This document shows positions 1 through 10,419 of a DNA stretch of 64,000 nt, piece by piece. A program made the translations under genes and the position numbers. The notes under the pieces are model-generated. The model saw nothing but the letters and a program-made list of their open reading frames with translations. It ran no database searches and had not been told where the DNA came from. Within the stretch, counting starts at the first letter, position 1. Each line of letters opens with the position of its first letter. Source of the DNA: Diphasiastrum complanatum (taxonomy: Eukaryota; Streptophyta; Lycopodiopsida; Lycopodiales; Lycopodiaceae). The stretch is from contig CM055109.1 in NCBI GenBank assembly GCA_029204225.1, forward strand, positions 17,477,590 through 17,541,589, given 5' to 3'.

Positions 1-1340
1 AGCTATTGATAACAGCAAGCAACAATAACGCCAAACAAATTAAATAGTCTCAACGTGCAGAAAGTACACAGCTGCAAAATCCTGACCTTGAACCTAGACA
101 GAAGTGATTCCAATTTTGGTGATGATGACGTACTAAATGTGAATAGGCAGACTGCCTGATTACTTTGAAAAACCAAATTCTAACTGATCATGTAATAGCA
201 GGCTGCAGAAGGCCAAAATGCCAATGCCTGGGGAAAACTGCTGAACCAAAAATAGGAACTCAGATGATAATGCCACTTCTGAAAATGCTTCCTGATAGCA
301 ATGTTTTCGACTTGCAGCTCATAGTTCCAAAGAACCACAAAGGGTTCTGAATCAACTCAAGTCGATTGAAGAATTGCATCGAGTTTCTAATGTGCACAGT
401 GTAATCAAAATTTCCTCAGGTAATTCAAATCATTTGGAAGGAGCTCAACTCGAACCTCTAGAACTTTTCAGATCCCGATCCGAAATATCATTGACCAATA
501 AAATCACTCAAGGGTAGATGTAAACACAGAAGACAAAGGCTAGTAAAATAGCTTAATCCTGCACCATATAAGTGGATCATCCAGACTTTTAGGTTTTCGT
601 CCCCCACCCACATCAACCATAACCTCGAAGGTTGTGGTAGTTACCACATGAAGCTGCAGAAACTTTATTGAAGAGGCCAAAAAAATTCCAGCTAACCCAA
701 ACTTTTGCACATGCAGACTTAATATACATGAAACACATGTCGTACACCTTCGCATGACTAGGGAGGGAGCACAGCCTGACGTCACCGCAAAGTTGAACTT
801 ATTATTGATACAATAAAGACCCATTAAACCAATGTGCCAACATTGGTCAAAGCATGTGCCATTAAACCAATGTGCCAACATCTTGGTCAAAGCATGTTCT
901 CGTATCTGCACAAAATCCAGATTCTTACATATATGCAGCAAATCCTCAATGACTTGCCAAGTTTTAGCAAATGATGATTCATAATCCAATGCTCCAAAAA
1001 ATTGAATCCATGGTCTAACAAGGCACAGCACGTAAAGGATTTGGTTAACATTTTGCTATTGTTTCTTGCAGAGGTTTAAACTGTACAATCAAATGTCGTC
1101 TTCAGGAGATCATGCCCCATTTAAGTTGCCGATTCCGGTTTCACAGAATCTGTAAAATTTCGTAGTATATACGCTTTCTTTTTTATCTTTTTTGAAAGCG
1201 GTCAATGGAATCTGAGGAAGAATGTGAAGATTGCCGATACATGGCCTTCCTTGCTGGAATATTATAAACTGTCACCCATAAAAAAATTTGCATGCAAAAA
1301 GAGGTACGCTTTTCCATCCTCTGCTTGAAGAAGGAATTAA
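1..1340. other. Anonymous DNA, no gene recognised
   Basis: I see no recognisable coding domain, LTR end or RNA gene here. A minus-strand open frame at 540-1031 (163 codons) has no recognisable motif and an unconvincing composition, so I do not call it a gene. The only structure is a short tandem duplication at 821-898. The stretch could be ancient repeat or intergenic DNA. Confidence 0.5.
821..898. repeat. Tandem duplication, ~38-40 bp unit x2
   Basis: Two adjacent copies begin ccattaaaccaatgtgccaa (821-858 and 859-898) and end with ttggtcaaagcatgt. They differ by a 2-base indel and little else, so the duplication looks recent compared with the decayed surroundings. Confidence 0.9.
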
Positions 1341-1348
1341 CTTTGTAC

Positions 1349-2174
1349 CATAGTTGCAGCGAATCGCGATTCGCTGGGACTGCGATTCGCGGGTCGCGAT
1401 TCTACGAATCGCGATTCGCGACCCAGAATCGCAAAAAAAAAAAAAAGATTTTTTTTTTTTGGAAAAATAGCTTATTGCTGAAATTTTTTTAGGGGATCAA
1501 TTGTCAAACCAGCGTTTTGCCTCTCATAAGTGCAGTAGATGAGGCACAAACAGATCTTATTTTCAGTAGCTATCCGGTTGTCATTTGCTCTGGTTTTCAG
1601 TAAATGTTAATGCTACAGTTTGGACTATCAACTGTATGGATGATGATCACTTTTGCAATTGGTTCACTGGAGATGTGAGTGCAATGTACATACAGTTGGG
1701 GGCATAAATATTGGGCCCTTCTCGGCGCGCATTTGGACCCCATTTTTATCTAAGGGGGGCGGTGGCATTTTTATCTACAGTGTCTATATAGCAAGAAGCT
1801 CTAGGGGGTTCAGGGGACAGCAGCCCCCCGGGAAACGGGGGGTTCGGGGGGCGGTAGCCCCCTGGTGGGGGGTTTGGGGGGCAACGCCCCCCAACGGCGG
1901 GGTCCGGGGGCTACGACAGTAAGGCCTCTTCATGATTTGGCCTTCCAACTCCCCTAGTGAAAACACACTTTTTGGTGTTTCGCACCCGAAACAGTCGGCA
2001 AACTACACAATCATAATCCCCTCGATCAGAGCTTTCATCCGATACCCATATTGCCTAAAAAAATTTCAAAAAAAAAAAAACAAAAATCGATTCTACACGA
2101 TTCTGGGAAAATCCGGAATCGCGAATCGGAATCGCGATTCTGAATCGCGATTCGGGAATCGCGCTGCAACTATG
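1349..2174. mobile_element. Non-autonomous hAT-type element with GAATCGCGATTC subterminal repeats
   Basis: The element is 826 bp with perfect 13-bp terminal inverted repeats CATAGTTGCAGCG. It is flanked by an exact 8-bp target duplication CTTTGTAC at 1341-1348 and 2175-2182. Both ends carry clustered copies of the palindrome GAATCGCGATTC (1361-1420 and 2110-2165). Eight-base duplications and short inverted repeats starting CA are typical of the hAT superfamily, where clustered subterminal motifs serve as transposase binding sites. No transposase frame is present, so it would depend on a helper in trans. The interior holds a GC-rich 30-bp tandem repeat and A/T runs. The superfamily assignment rests on duplication length and termini only. 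Confidence 0.85.
1803..1925. repeat. GC-rich ~30-bp tandem repeat inside the hAT-type element
   Basis: About four imperfect units of roughly 30 bp each consist of a G-rich half followed by a C-rich half (gggttcgggggg then tagccccctgg). Every unit can fold as a hairpin, and the G runs could form quadruplexes. Surrounding DNA is AT-rich, so the GC spike is conspicuous. Confidence 0.8.
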
Positions 2175-2205
2175 CTTTGTACATCAACCAACATTTATGA
2201 ATCCA

Positions 2206-2803
2206 ACTCAATCATAATGAAGGTTAGCACTAAAGAGCAAATTTAATCAAATGAATATCCTACTTCCTCATGAAAAAATAAGGAAAATTTACAGTCCACC
2301 CTAGTTTGCTCAAACTGAACAACAAAGCATAAAAGGTGGGCATAAAGCACCACTAAAGATAGAAAGAATTAGCACAAACTGGCTAGCCATAACTTGGATG
2401 AAGAACTCAAATGGAAATTGCATGTCCGCTAAAAAAGACAATGTCTGGCATAAGAAAGGAGACGCGCAAAAGACTGTTGCACTGTCTTGAAGTAAACATT
2501 GAAATATGAAGAGCTTGGTGTGTAGCCGTGCGCAATCTTCAACGCTATGGAGTCCAACGACAAAGCTTCATCATGCATAACATGGACCAATGGTATGACA
2601 TCCCGACTCACATTGTCAATGCCCTGGTGTAGGTGGAATCCACATGCGCAAACATATGCCCACATTAGACTTCATATAAATGACCAACATACAAAGTTTC
2701 CATCACTTCCAAAAGTAAAAGTGGACTCAATCATGATGAAGACTAGCACTAAATAGCAAAGCCCACGAAATCCCTACTTCCCCATACAAAAATAGGAAAG
2801 TTC
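2206..2803. repeat. Diverged direct repeat (2206-2290 and 2725-2803)
   Basis: Two ~80-bp blocks share the order actcaatcat.atgaag, tagcactaaa.agcaaa, tcctacttcc and a..aggaaa. They are clearly related but diverged, about 520 bp apart and in the same orientation. They lie below the start of a minus-strand copia LTR and may reflect an old duplication inside that LTR or a nested insertion. Confidence 0.65.
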
Positions 2804-3066
2804 ACATTTCCAAAGATCACTTTATCGACCTCAAAGGCAAGGGCAAAGCCCATATAGTCGAATTGCTGGACACTCCCAAGGTATCAAACATTCATGTTCC
2901 CGACTCGACTAATCCTATCAAAGGTCCTAGTATGTCCATACTAGACGAACAGCTTATCGACAACGAATCAAAAGAAGAAGTTGCAGTTCAGCCACTACAT
3001 CCACGACATGTTTTTTACATTTCAAAATTTGACGAACATGAGTCAAATAAACATTAATTCCTAACA
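2291..3066 (-). mobile_element. Probable 3' LTR of a minus-strand copia element (far end not determined)
   Basis: On the minus strand a purine tract (ATTAAGGGGGAG, 3067-3078) is followed by TGTTAGGAATTAATG starting at 3066, the classic polypurine tract and LTR start of a copia element. Copia RNase H coding sequence lies just upstream in that orientation. The distal CA end and a target duplication could not be located, so the lower coordinate is nominal. Confidence 0.55.
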
Positions 3067-3088
3067 CTCCCCCTTAATGTTTACTTTG

Positions 3089-3379
3089 CTATCTATTACT
3101 CCTAGAAAGTTCTCTAAACTTCTGAAATTTTTCTTTGCCAAGACCCTTGGTAAAGATATTTGCAACTTGTTCTTTCGTAGGCTCCACTTCCCCTGAAAGT
3201 AGATGGATCCTTGGTTTCCAACAGTGTAGCCATGTAAGCAAAGTGTACGTCCCCATCCTTATGATGATCCTCCTGTCGATCTTGATCTTCATGTTGCTTT
3301 TCAAGTCTAGCTGATCTCCTAGTTCCATGTGTACTGGACTCTCCCTGTTCCATAATAACACTATCCTTGATAGTTTCAT
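3089..3379 (-). pseudogene. Copia RNase H C-terminus fused by deletion to the integrase-RT linker
   Basis: Reading the minus strand, linker sequence with a charged stretch (GTRRSARLEKQ) and the start of the RT region (ETKDPSTF) is followed almost at once by the RNase H tail (EPTKEQVANIFTKGLGKEKFQKF). The junction lies near 3200. The entire RT palm with its YVDD box and most of RNase H are absent, roughly 2 kb compared with an intact copia pol. The frame also shifts across the junction. This is an internally deleted, non-autonomous copy, and the tail runs into the polypurine tract at 3067. Confidence 0.8.
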
Positions 3380-3559
3380 AGTGCCATCTAGGCAATCTTC
3401 TAGCTTCTGGTGTAGGATGCTTCTAGCTTGGTGAAGTAGGAGGTGAATAAGTATCCCATATACTTGACCTCTCCTTCCTCTTTCCTATCTCACCCAAAGA
3501 CACTTTAGATTCTTGAATTGGCGTAGGCGATACATATGTCGATTCAGGTTCCTATAATA

Positions 3560-4956
3560 ACTCGTCACATAATATAGGGATTCCACCATCTCGATCCTTA
3601 TCAAAATATATCTCTATATCTTTATGAGTTGCCTCCTCATCAAAGATTACATCCCTACTTATGATTATTTTCCTACCCTCCAAGTCATATAACCTGTATC
3701 CCTTCTCTTGATTATCATAACCAAGAAATAAACACTTGGTCGCCTAATAATCCAATTTGCTCCTAGAATCCTTAGGTATGTGAGAATAAGCAATACTTCC
3801 AAACACTCTCAAATGACTTACATCTAACTTCCGACCCGTGTAAGCTTCCTCTAGAGTTCGATTCTCTACAACCTTTGTAGGACTTTGATTCAAAAGATAA
3901 ACCGCCGTCTTAACTGCTTCACCCCAAAACATATTTCGAAGATTTTTACTCTTGAGCATACTCTTGCAGTTTCCACTATGGACCGGTTCTTTCTTCTGCA
4001 ACTCCATTTTGTTGAGGCATGTCCGTATTTGCAAATTGTCTCTTTATACCATGATCCTTGCAAAACACCTGAAATTCCGTAGAAAGATACTCTCCCCCTT
4101 TGTCCGAGCGAAGTATCTTAATTTGTCTATCTGTTTCTTTCTCCACCTATGTCTTAAACCATGTGAAATATTTAAAAGCTTCACCCTTATTCTTCAGAAG
4201 ATAGATCCATGTCTTCCTAGAAAAGTCATCTACAAACACCATAAAGTAACTTGCTCCCCCATAAGATTAAGTCTTCATAGGACCACACAAATCTGTATGA
4301 ACAAGTTCTAGAACATTTTTCGCCCTGAATGTACTAAGCAAGAATTTCTTTATATGATGTTTGCCTAAGACATAAACTTCACAAACCTTGTGATCAGAAA
4401 CGACTTGAGATAGACCTGTAACCATGCTAAATTTCCTCAAGACTTGTAGACTTTTGTAATTCAGATGTCCATACCTCTCGTGCCATAACTTACTCAATGG
4501 TTCAGTATCCGCAACACTTACATGATGATCCACCACCTGAGATTGAAGTTTATACAACCGCCCTGCAAGTATACCCTCAACTATTACTTCATCATTTTTC
4601 TTCTTGATGAGACATCTCTGTTCATCAAACTGCACCACCATGTGTTGCTTTGCAATAGCTGACACTGAAAGCAAGTTTTTCTTGATTCCTGGTACATAAA
4701 GCACATCCTTTATGTTTCCAATCTTCCCTGAAGGTAGTTGTACTTGTACTTTTCCAACTCCCTTTATATCATATGTGTAGTTGTCCTCCAACTTCACATT
4801 TGACCCATCATCTAATTTTTGAAAATTAGATAGCCAATCTCGCCTAGGTGTCATGTGCTTCGAAGCTCCTGAATCAATAAACCAAAAATCTTCTTCCTTT
4901 GAGAGAGAAGGCACTACCAGAAGATGTCGATGCTGAGAACAACTCATAGTCTTCAA
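3560..4956 (-). pseudogene. Copia protease and integrase (minus strand, broken)
   Basis: From 4956 downward the frame shows the retroviral-type aspartic protease site WFIDSGASKHMT and the linker ending DVLYVPGIKKNLLSV. The GAG-pre-integrase zinc region follows (LWHERYGHLNYKSL, then CEVYVLGKHH, where the second Cys of the CxxC pair appears lost), then the start of the integrase core (LVHTDLCGPM). After a break of about 230 bp it resumes with the integrase C-terminal part (LRVFGSIAYSHIPKDSRSKLDY) and the RDVIFDEE motif near 3640. The part of the core carrying the second and third acidic residues is only partly readable. Gag lies directly upstream on the same strand. Confidence 0.85.
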
Positions 4957-4968
4957 GATCTAAAGCAC

Positions 4969-5605
4969 TCAATTTTGCATTAGAAATTTCTTCTTCTTTA
5001 GCAGAATTTCCATCCTACTTTTTCTTGAATTTGTTGTGCCAGCACTTCTTTGCATAATGTCCTGATTTTCCGCAAATGAAGCAATTTCCTTTTCGAACCA
5101 CTTTCTTTCCATCTTCTGACTGATTTGATTGATTCTCCTCCATATCTTACTGCTTTTTCTTCTTCTTCTTCCCTTTGCCACCCTTCTTGAAACTCTGCTC
5201 TTGCTTCTTTGCTAGAAAAGCATGTTCATTGAAATCATCCCTGTTGACAATATTTTGTTGTCTCATTTCTTCCTATAGTAAATGGCATTTAGCTCATCGA
5301 AAGAAGGCCTTGTTTCTCTTAACGATAGCATCATTACAAAGTTCTGATAGGCCAAAGGTAGACTATTAAGTACAATGGATACCAAAACTGAATCTTGAAC
5401 ACTTTCTCCAACTGCGATAAGTTGGCCTCTCAGATCTTTCACTCGAGTAAAGTAGTCCATTACTGATTCACCTGTACCCATCTTCAACGTGTGAAGCTTA
5501 TTAGTCAAGAACAAGATCCGTGACTAATTTACTGTCTCATACAAGTTCTTCAATATATTCCAAGCCTCCTTGGGTCCAGAGGTATAATCATGTCTTTAAC
5601 TGATA
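4969..5605 (-). pseudogene. Copia gag (UBN2-type) with zinc knuckle, 5'-truncated
   Basis: The minus strand encodes the middle and end of a copia Gag: KMGTGESVMDYFTRVKDLRGQL followed by LNSLPLAYQNFV, characteristic of the UBN2 Gag domain. A CCHC knuckle CFICGKSGHYAKKC is encoded at 5042-5083, and all four ligands are present. The reading frame shifts between the two. At about 5605 the homology stops abruptly against a plus-strand copia fragment, so the Gag N-terminus, leader, PBS and 5' LTR are missing. Confidence 0.85.
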
Positions 5606-5615
5606 AGTTGATGAT

Positions 5616-5996
5616 ATGATGAGCTTTTCTTCTACGTCTCTGATACTCCCGCAACTCTCTGTCAAAGCGATATTTTCAGCCACAACGGAGTGTTTATGGC
5701 TGAGAAGACTACTTGTTGACATGAAGTTTGGCGAGCCCTCAGCCACTCTTATCGTGAGTGATAATCAGAGTGCTATTGCCATTGCACGGAATCCTGTTTT
5801 TCATGCGAGGACGAAGCACATCGAGATCCATTATCACTTTGTTCAGGAGAGACTTCATGATGGCGACATTTTACTTGAGTATTGTCCTACAGAGGATAAT
5901 ATTGCGGACCTCTTCACTAAGGCATTGCCTAGAGTCAGATTTGAAGCTTTATGCAAAGCTTTAAATTTAATACCATGTGGTGGTTTTATTACATAG
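5616..5996 (+). pseudogene. Copia RNase H C-terminal fragment
   Basis: The plus-strand frame reads WLRRLLVDM, SDNQSAIAIARNPVFHARTKHIEIHYHF and ADLFTKALPRVRFEALC, which is the diagnostic end of copia RNase H. Homology begins near 5665; the residues before that look like frame-shifted or unrelated sequence. The frame ends at 5996 just before a polypurine tract and an LTR start, so this is the 3' remnant of an element whose remainder is absent on the left. It is head-to-head with the truncated minus-strand gag. Confidence 0.85.
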
Positions 5997-6035
5997 TGAA
6001 GATTTCAGTTTTTATGCATTGTCATTTAAGGAGGG

Positions 6036-7600
6036 TGTTAGAACTTAGAAATAAATGACTATGCTGAAGTTAATCCATAGGTTACTTTGACCCAAAAGGT
6101 CGTGATTTGTGTAACCATGGGTATTTAGTTATTTAGGCCATCTTAAGCAAGGTTGCATTGAACCACGGTTCGAACCGCCTCTCACGGTTCGAACCATCGA
6201 ATCGTTCGGACCCGGTTCGAACCGTTCAAACCGTTCAAACCATCTGTTGGGCCCTAAACCCGATTTTCGAAGTCGATTATCTAATTACTGATTAGAATTT
6301 AGGAATATCAGGATTCAGGATTCAGTAGTTAGTAGTTACTAATGGTTTTACAATTTTGATTGGTATTTAATGTATTATGTTAGTAGTTACAACTTACATA
6401 TAGAATGTTCAATGTTCAATGTTCATTGTTGAATGATGAATGATGAATCTAAGCTTCAACTTTCTAACCTAAATTTTTTTTGGCTTTAGCCTAACATTGT
6501 CATAACCTTCTTGTCTATTCTTTTAAGTTTTCTCCGATCTCGACATTGCAATTTTCAAATAAGTTTGAACTTCAACTTTCGACTTTTGAAACAAAATTAC
6601 AATCTAGAGTCCTGACTCCTACGGTCTAGACTCTACCTAGCTATCATTTAATATCCATAATACATAATACATATCAATAATCAGACTAGTCAGTGTCAAG
6701 TGACTCAGTGGTCACTAGTAAGTTAGTAACTAGTTAGTAGTCACTGGTCAGTGATCACTATTATAATTTATCAGCTCTGAGCTCAAGCCGCAAAATTCAA
6801 TTATACTCCTACTTTCTAAACCCTAAGTTCCAAGTTTGAAGTGGTAAGTTCCAACTCCAAAGTCTAGACTCCAAACTCCACAGTCTCTTGAGTCCTTAGC
6901 AAGCAGATCCTTGTACCCAGGATATGGTTACAACTTACAACTTACTGGTCAGTGGTAACTGCAATTCTCTTAAGACTTAAACTTGGGTCATTATGTTTTG
7001 ATACGACAGGTCACAAGTCGCAAGAGATCTGATTATCCTGATTCCTTATATCTGTAAATTTAGAGGAAATTGTTTAGCTATTAGGTATCTGTACAATGAA
7101 TATATGACTTGTACATTAGATAAAATCATTTTTTAAAAAAACGGAAAAGACAGGTTCGAATCGTTTTTCAATTCGAACTTGGCCTGCCGGTTCGAACCTC
7201 AAAGAATCGGTTCGAACCGGCCGGTTCAAATCGACCTGTTCAAATCGGGGTGTAACCTTGATCTTAAGTTTGTCTTAAGTTCAGTTGGACCCAATTTGTT
7301 CATGTACTGACTCATGGGTCCTTAGGGTCTAATTTGGTTTAGGGGCCCTATCTTGACTTTTGGGGGTGCCCTATAGTCAATAAGTAGGTAGAGTACATAT
7401 TTGCTTATTGTGTCACATTTTTTCAGTTTGGCTAAGCATTGCTCTCCATTGCTCTTGTTGTTGTTTTCTCTCTGTCTCTCTTGGAGTTGGGCGCCCAGCC
7501 TCTTCTCTCTTGTTTCTTGTGGAGATTGATTGATAACTCGATCTTGGTGACTTGACTCTTGCTTTCCTACATGTGAGAGGTGTGCATGATCTCCTGGTGG
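6036..7600 (+). mobile_element. 3' LTR of plus-strand copia, split by a hAT-type insertion (right end approximate)
   Basis: The purine tract TTTAAGGAGGG (6025-6035) is followed by TGTTAGAACTTAG at 6036. LTR-like sequence is interrupted by the 1113-bp element at 6148-7260 and continues to about 7600. It includes a C/T-rich segment at 7430-7520 that resembles a transcribed leader. Removing the insertion and one target duplication leaves an LTR of roughly 450 bp. The terminal CA was not identified. Confidence 0.6.
6148..7260. mobile_element. Non-autonomous hAT-type element with GGTTCGAACC subterminal repeats
   Basis: The element is 1113 bp, with termini CAAGGTTGCA and TGTAACCTTG (one mismatch in ten) and an exact 8-bp target duplication ATCTTAAG at 6140-6147 and 7261-7268. 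Several perfect copies of the 10-bp palindrome GGTTCGAACC lie within about 90 bp of the left end (6168-6230) and the right end (7190-7225), with degenerate copies between them. The interior is AT-rich with no long frame and contains short inverted motifs of the type agtcactggtcagtgatcac. It matches a hAT non-autonomous design like the element at 1349-2174, but the motif is different, so it is a distinct family. Confidence 0.85.
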
Positions 7601-8785
7601 TCAAGCGCTAGTCCTCCAAGCTATATGGTGGCCTGTCGGTGTAGAGCCAGGTATAGGATAGTGGGTGGAGATCCAGAGTCATTCTATCTTTGTGTGGATC
7701 TTTGTCCAAGTTCCTAATAGGCGAACACTTTTCGACATACTTCCACTTGAACTCTAAGAAAGGTGTTGTGAACCCAACAATTGTAACCATGGACATGGCC
7801 TTTGGTGGTTGACTGTCACCTGACTTGGAACAAGTTTTTAAGCAAATATTTGTCAACATCCTCTTCGCTCGAAAGCTAAAGTTGTCATAGTCTAAACTCA
7901 TAACCAATAACTTAACCATAAGTAGGTTGGGAGTTAGTAGTCATTGTTGTAAAATATAACAAGTCTTTGACTTCTGAAAAAAAATTTGTTTAATGTCAAC
8001 ATGAATTCCAAAGTTCATTAGTCATAGCAACAAGCATCAGCACCCATGAGGTTGTGCTCAAGCAAGTTGCCAGTAAAAGGTTTAAGATCAATCCTTAGAT
8101 TTGGACCTAGCATCGAGATAAAATCGAGAATAGTTATCGAGCCCAACTGGCAACATGTTCATCTTAACTAATCATGGTGAGAAGATACATTCAATTTCAC
8201 ATTGACTGGTCTTTGGAGGCACTAAGATGAGTTGGGCATGCTACCGCCCATGTGCTAGTAAGAGGTGCCACCACTTAAGCTTGTCCTGGAGCCTCTTGTT
8301 TACAGTTCGTATGCCCTCATAACTTTGCTGAGATTTGGTACCTCCACTCACTACAAAGACAGTGTTGTTCAAGAACAAAAGCTAACACGAAGAACAAAGA
8401 TTTTCTTTCGAGTTTCCAAGGTTCAAAGAAAAAAACTCTGCCTACAGAATCTACTGAAACTTGGAATGTATTTCTTGGATATTGATACAGAAAAACGTCT
8501 TTAAAATCTCCAGTGTTTTGTATCTTAGAAAATGGTCACCAAGAACCCTACTTTCAAAAAAAAATTACGCTAGCTGACAAAATGGCTCGATGGTAGCCAA
8601 AAAGGCATGAGCTAGGAAGTGTGTGCAAAATTTGATAAGCATTTATCAAAATGTTGCAAAAGCAGATGACTGACACAATGGACTTCACACAATCGCAGGA
8701 TGCTGCATTCCATTTCAGCACCAACAGCATCGTAAAAATGAAAACTAAAAGCTTCAAATGAAAACTGGACTTATTATATGCTTAC
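7601..8785. other. No recognised gene; may hold the intron of the adjacent minus-strand gene
   Basis: A 103-codon minus-strand frame at 7608-7919 has no recognisable domain. Otherwise I see only AT-rich, non-repetitive sequence. Because the exon at 8786-9502 ends at a splice donor pointing this way, at least part of this interval should be intron, but I could not identify an acceptor with a following coding exon. Confidence 0.35.
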
Positions 8786-9502
8786 TTTCTTCAGAAAAGC
8801 TTTCTGTATGTCTGGTTTCCGCTGAAGCTCGCGCCTCTGATCCAAAACCCTTCCACGTTCGAGTTTCCTTATTCTAACAACCTCCATCCTCCGAGCCCGA
8901 AGAGGTGGGTTAATTTGATCCAGGCTGCCGTATTCTTGATCGAGCGCCTGGTCCAGGAACATATGCTGTCTAGAAGGAAGAGGGGACAATGGCAGCAGAG
9001 CAGGGCCAGCATGTATCTGAGCTTGTGGATAAGCCTGATAAACACAAACCAGTGCAGTATTTCCATATCCGTGGCCACAACCTGATACATCTGCGTAAGA
9101 TGGCACGATTAAAGAATGAACTCCTGCAGATGGCCCTATTTCGGCTACCTGGAGGTTATTCAAAGAAGTAAGCGCCACATTGCGATACCCTAGGTTTACA
9201 GGTCCCAAGCCATAGCCAACTCCGCCAACCTCAGGGTTAGGCACCTCTTGCAATACCGTTGTTCCTGGCGGCAGACGATCAGTGCGGAAGTAGGCTTGGC
9301 CAGAGGGAACGCTTGCAGAAAATGCGACCTCACCAACACCTAGGGTTTGATCATAGGCCGTGTAGAAAGGCTGCACAGGGGAAAGGTGTGAGGGCAAAAG
9401 CGCAGGCGAATGGCCTCCTGCGAAGGAGGTGCCGGGAGGCAGAAACCGGGCGCTGCTGCGATCCACTACATGCGTCGGATGCAAGATGAAGCGCGGATCC
9501 AT
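8786..9502 (-). CDS. First coding exon of a probable host gene, function unknown
   Basis: A minus-strand frame starts with ATG at 9502 (MDPRFILHP) and stays open for 239 codons to a splice-donor-like AAA|GTAAGC at 8786/8785. The exon is an exact multiple of three. It is markedly more GC-rich and codon-balanced than the surrounding repeats. The protein is rich in Gly, Pro and aromatic residues (segments near FLPPGTSF, VGGVGYGLGPVNLGYRN, GCGHGYGNTALVCVYQAYPQ) and ends with a strongly basic, probably helical tail (RRMEVVRIRKLERGRVLDQRRELQ). I recognise no family. The upstream frame stays open to 9661, but the purine-rich segment above 9502 looks like 5' UTR. Downstream exons were not identified and the gene could be truncated by the copia insertions beyond. 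Confidence 0.5.
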
Positions 9503-9820
9503 CTCCAGAGAGGCCGGCGATCTCCTTGCCAACCCTCTCCTCTCCCTCTCCCTTCCTCGAGAGATCGAAAGAGCGACGAGAGAAAACAGGCTCTGAAATG
9601 CGCGGTTCAATTCAAGAATACGAAAAAAAGGAATTAGGGGGGTTTTGCATGTCCCCAGCACGCCGTTGGATCCAAAACGGTTTGCAACGGCCTGGATTCT
9701 GTTAGTTGCCCTTTCTTTGTGCTAACCCACCCCACCCTCCTAAGGACCTCTTAGATGATCTTGAACCCGGCCACTTCTTGACATCAAGAACCCCTTGCAT
9801 CTTCTGCTTCACCTTATCAT

Positions 9821-9904
9821 TTCCTCCTCCCCATTTTGCCCGGGTGATCCATGGCTGGTCCGGTGATCGTTTCCTCCTCCCCGCTTTGCCCGAGTGATCC
9901 ATGG
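9821..9904. repeat. Direct repeat, 34 bp x2 at 50-bp spacing
   Basis: ttcctcctcccc..tttgcc and c.g.gtgatccatgg occur at 9821-9854 and 9871-9904 with three mismatches. They lie upstream of the minus-strand exon and could be promoter duplication or simple tandem growth. Confidence 0.8.
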
Positions 9905-10419
9905 CCTAGGTCAAAGATTTCTGTAGAGTGGGTTTTTGCTTTCCACGGGTCCCAGCCTCTCCTCTGTCATTCACGGGGCCGGGCACCTCATGTGAAGAGG
10001 CTCTACTAATAAATGGCCACATTCATGTGGCATTGGTTCTGGTGCTAAAAAGTGCATGTTCAACCAACTTATTAGCCATACCTAAGTATGCTATCCCTTA
10101 GCGTAAGTGAGATAATTGAGGCCCCACAAATTGTTAATTTTAGTTGTTGCCAGTTAGCGAACCATTAAAAGATAATGGGTGTAGTGCATTAGCAGTGCCG
10201 AGATACTGAGACCTCAAGAGGTCACTTAGCTTAACGAAAAGCTCCACGAGTGTACATTTTCAACCATTTGCAGAACTGTTAGTTGAATCTAGTGATAGAC
10301 TAGTTAATGTATTCCGGTGTAGGTACAAATTTGTCTCACTCTGATTGGTGGATAAATATAGGCTGTGTTTTTCAATTTGTTATTTGACAAATGTATGGCT
10401 CTGATCAACAGAAATTGGC
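9905..10419. other. No gene recognised; TATA-like motifs only
   Basis: There is no coding domain or repeat end. An AT-rich TATA-like motif (gataaatatagg) occurs near 10350. The sequence could be the upstream flank of a small transcription unit beginning at 10420 or a decayed LTR. Confidence 0.3.

Noticed and set aside
1349-2174. Replication-origin-like palindromes
   Set aside because: Flanking 8-bp duplications and inverted termini show a transposon.
5596-5670. Natural fusion of minus-strand gag and plus-strand RNase H
   Set aside because: The two lie on opposite strands and each is truncated; this is a junction of two broken elements.
7608-7919. 103-codon minus-strand ORF as an exon of the 8786-9502 gene
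   Set aside because: No splice acceptor, domain or codon bias could be shown.
9702-9902. Opposite-strand ORF pair in GC-rich DNA
   Set aside because: Both frames are short and cross a direct repeat; composition follows GC content, not codon bias.
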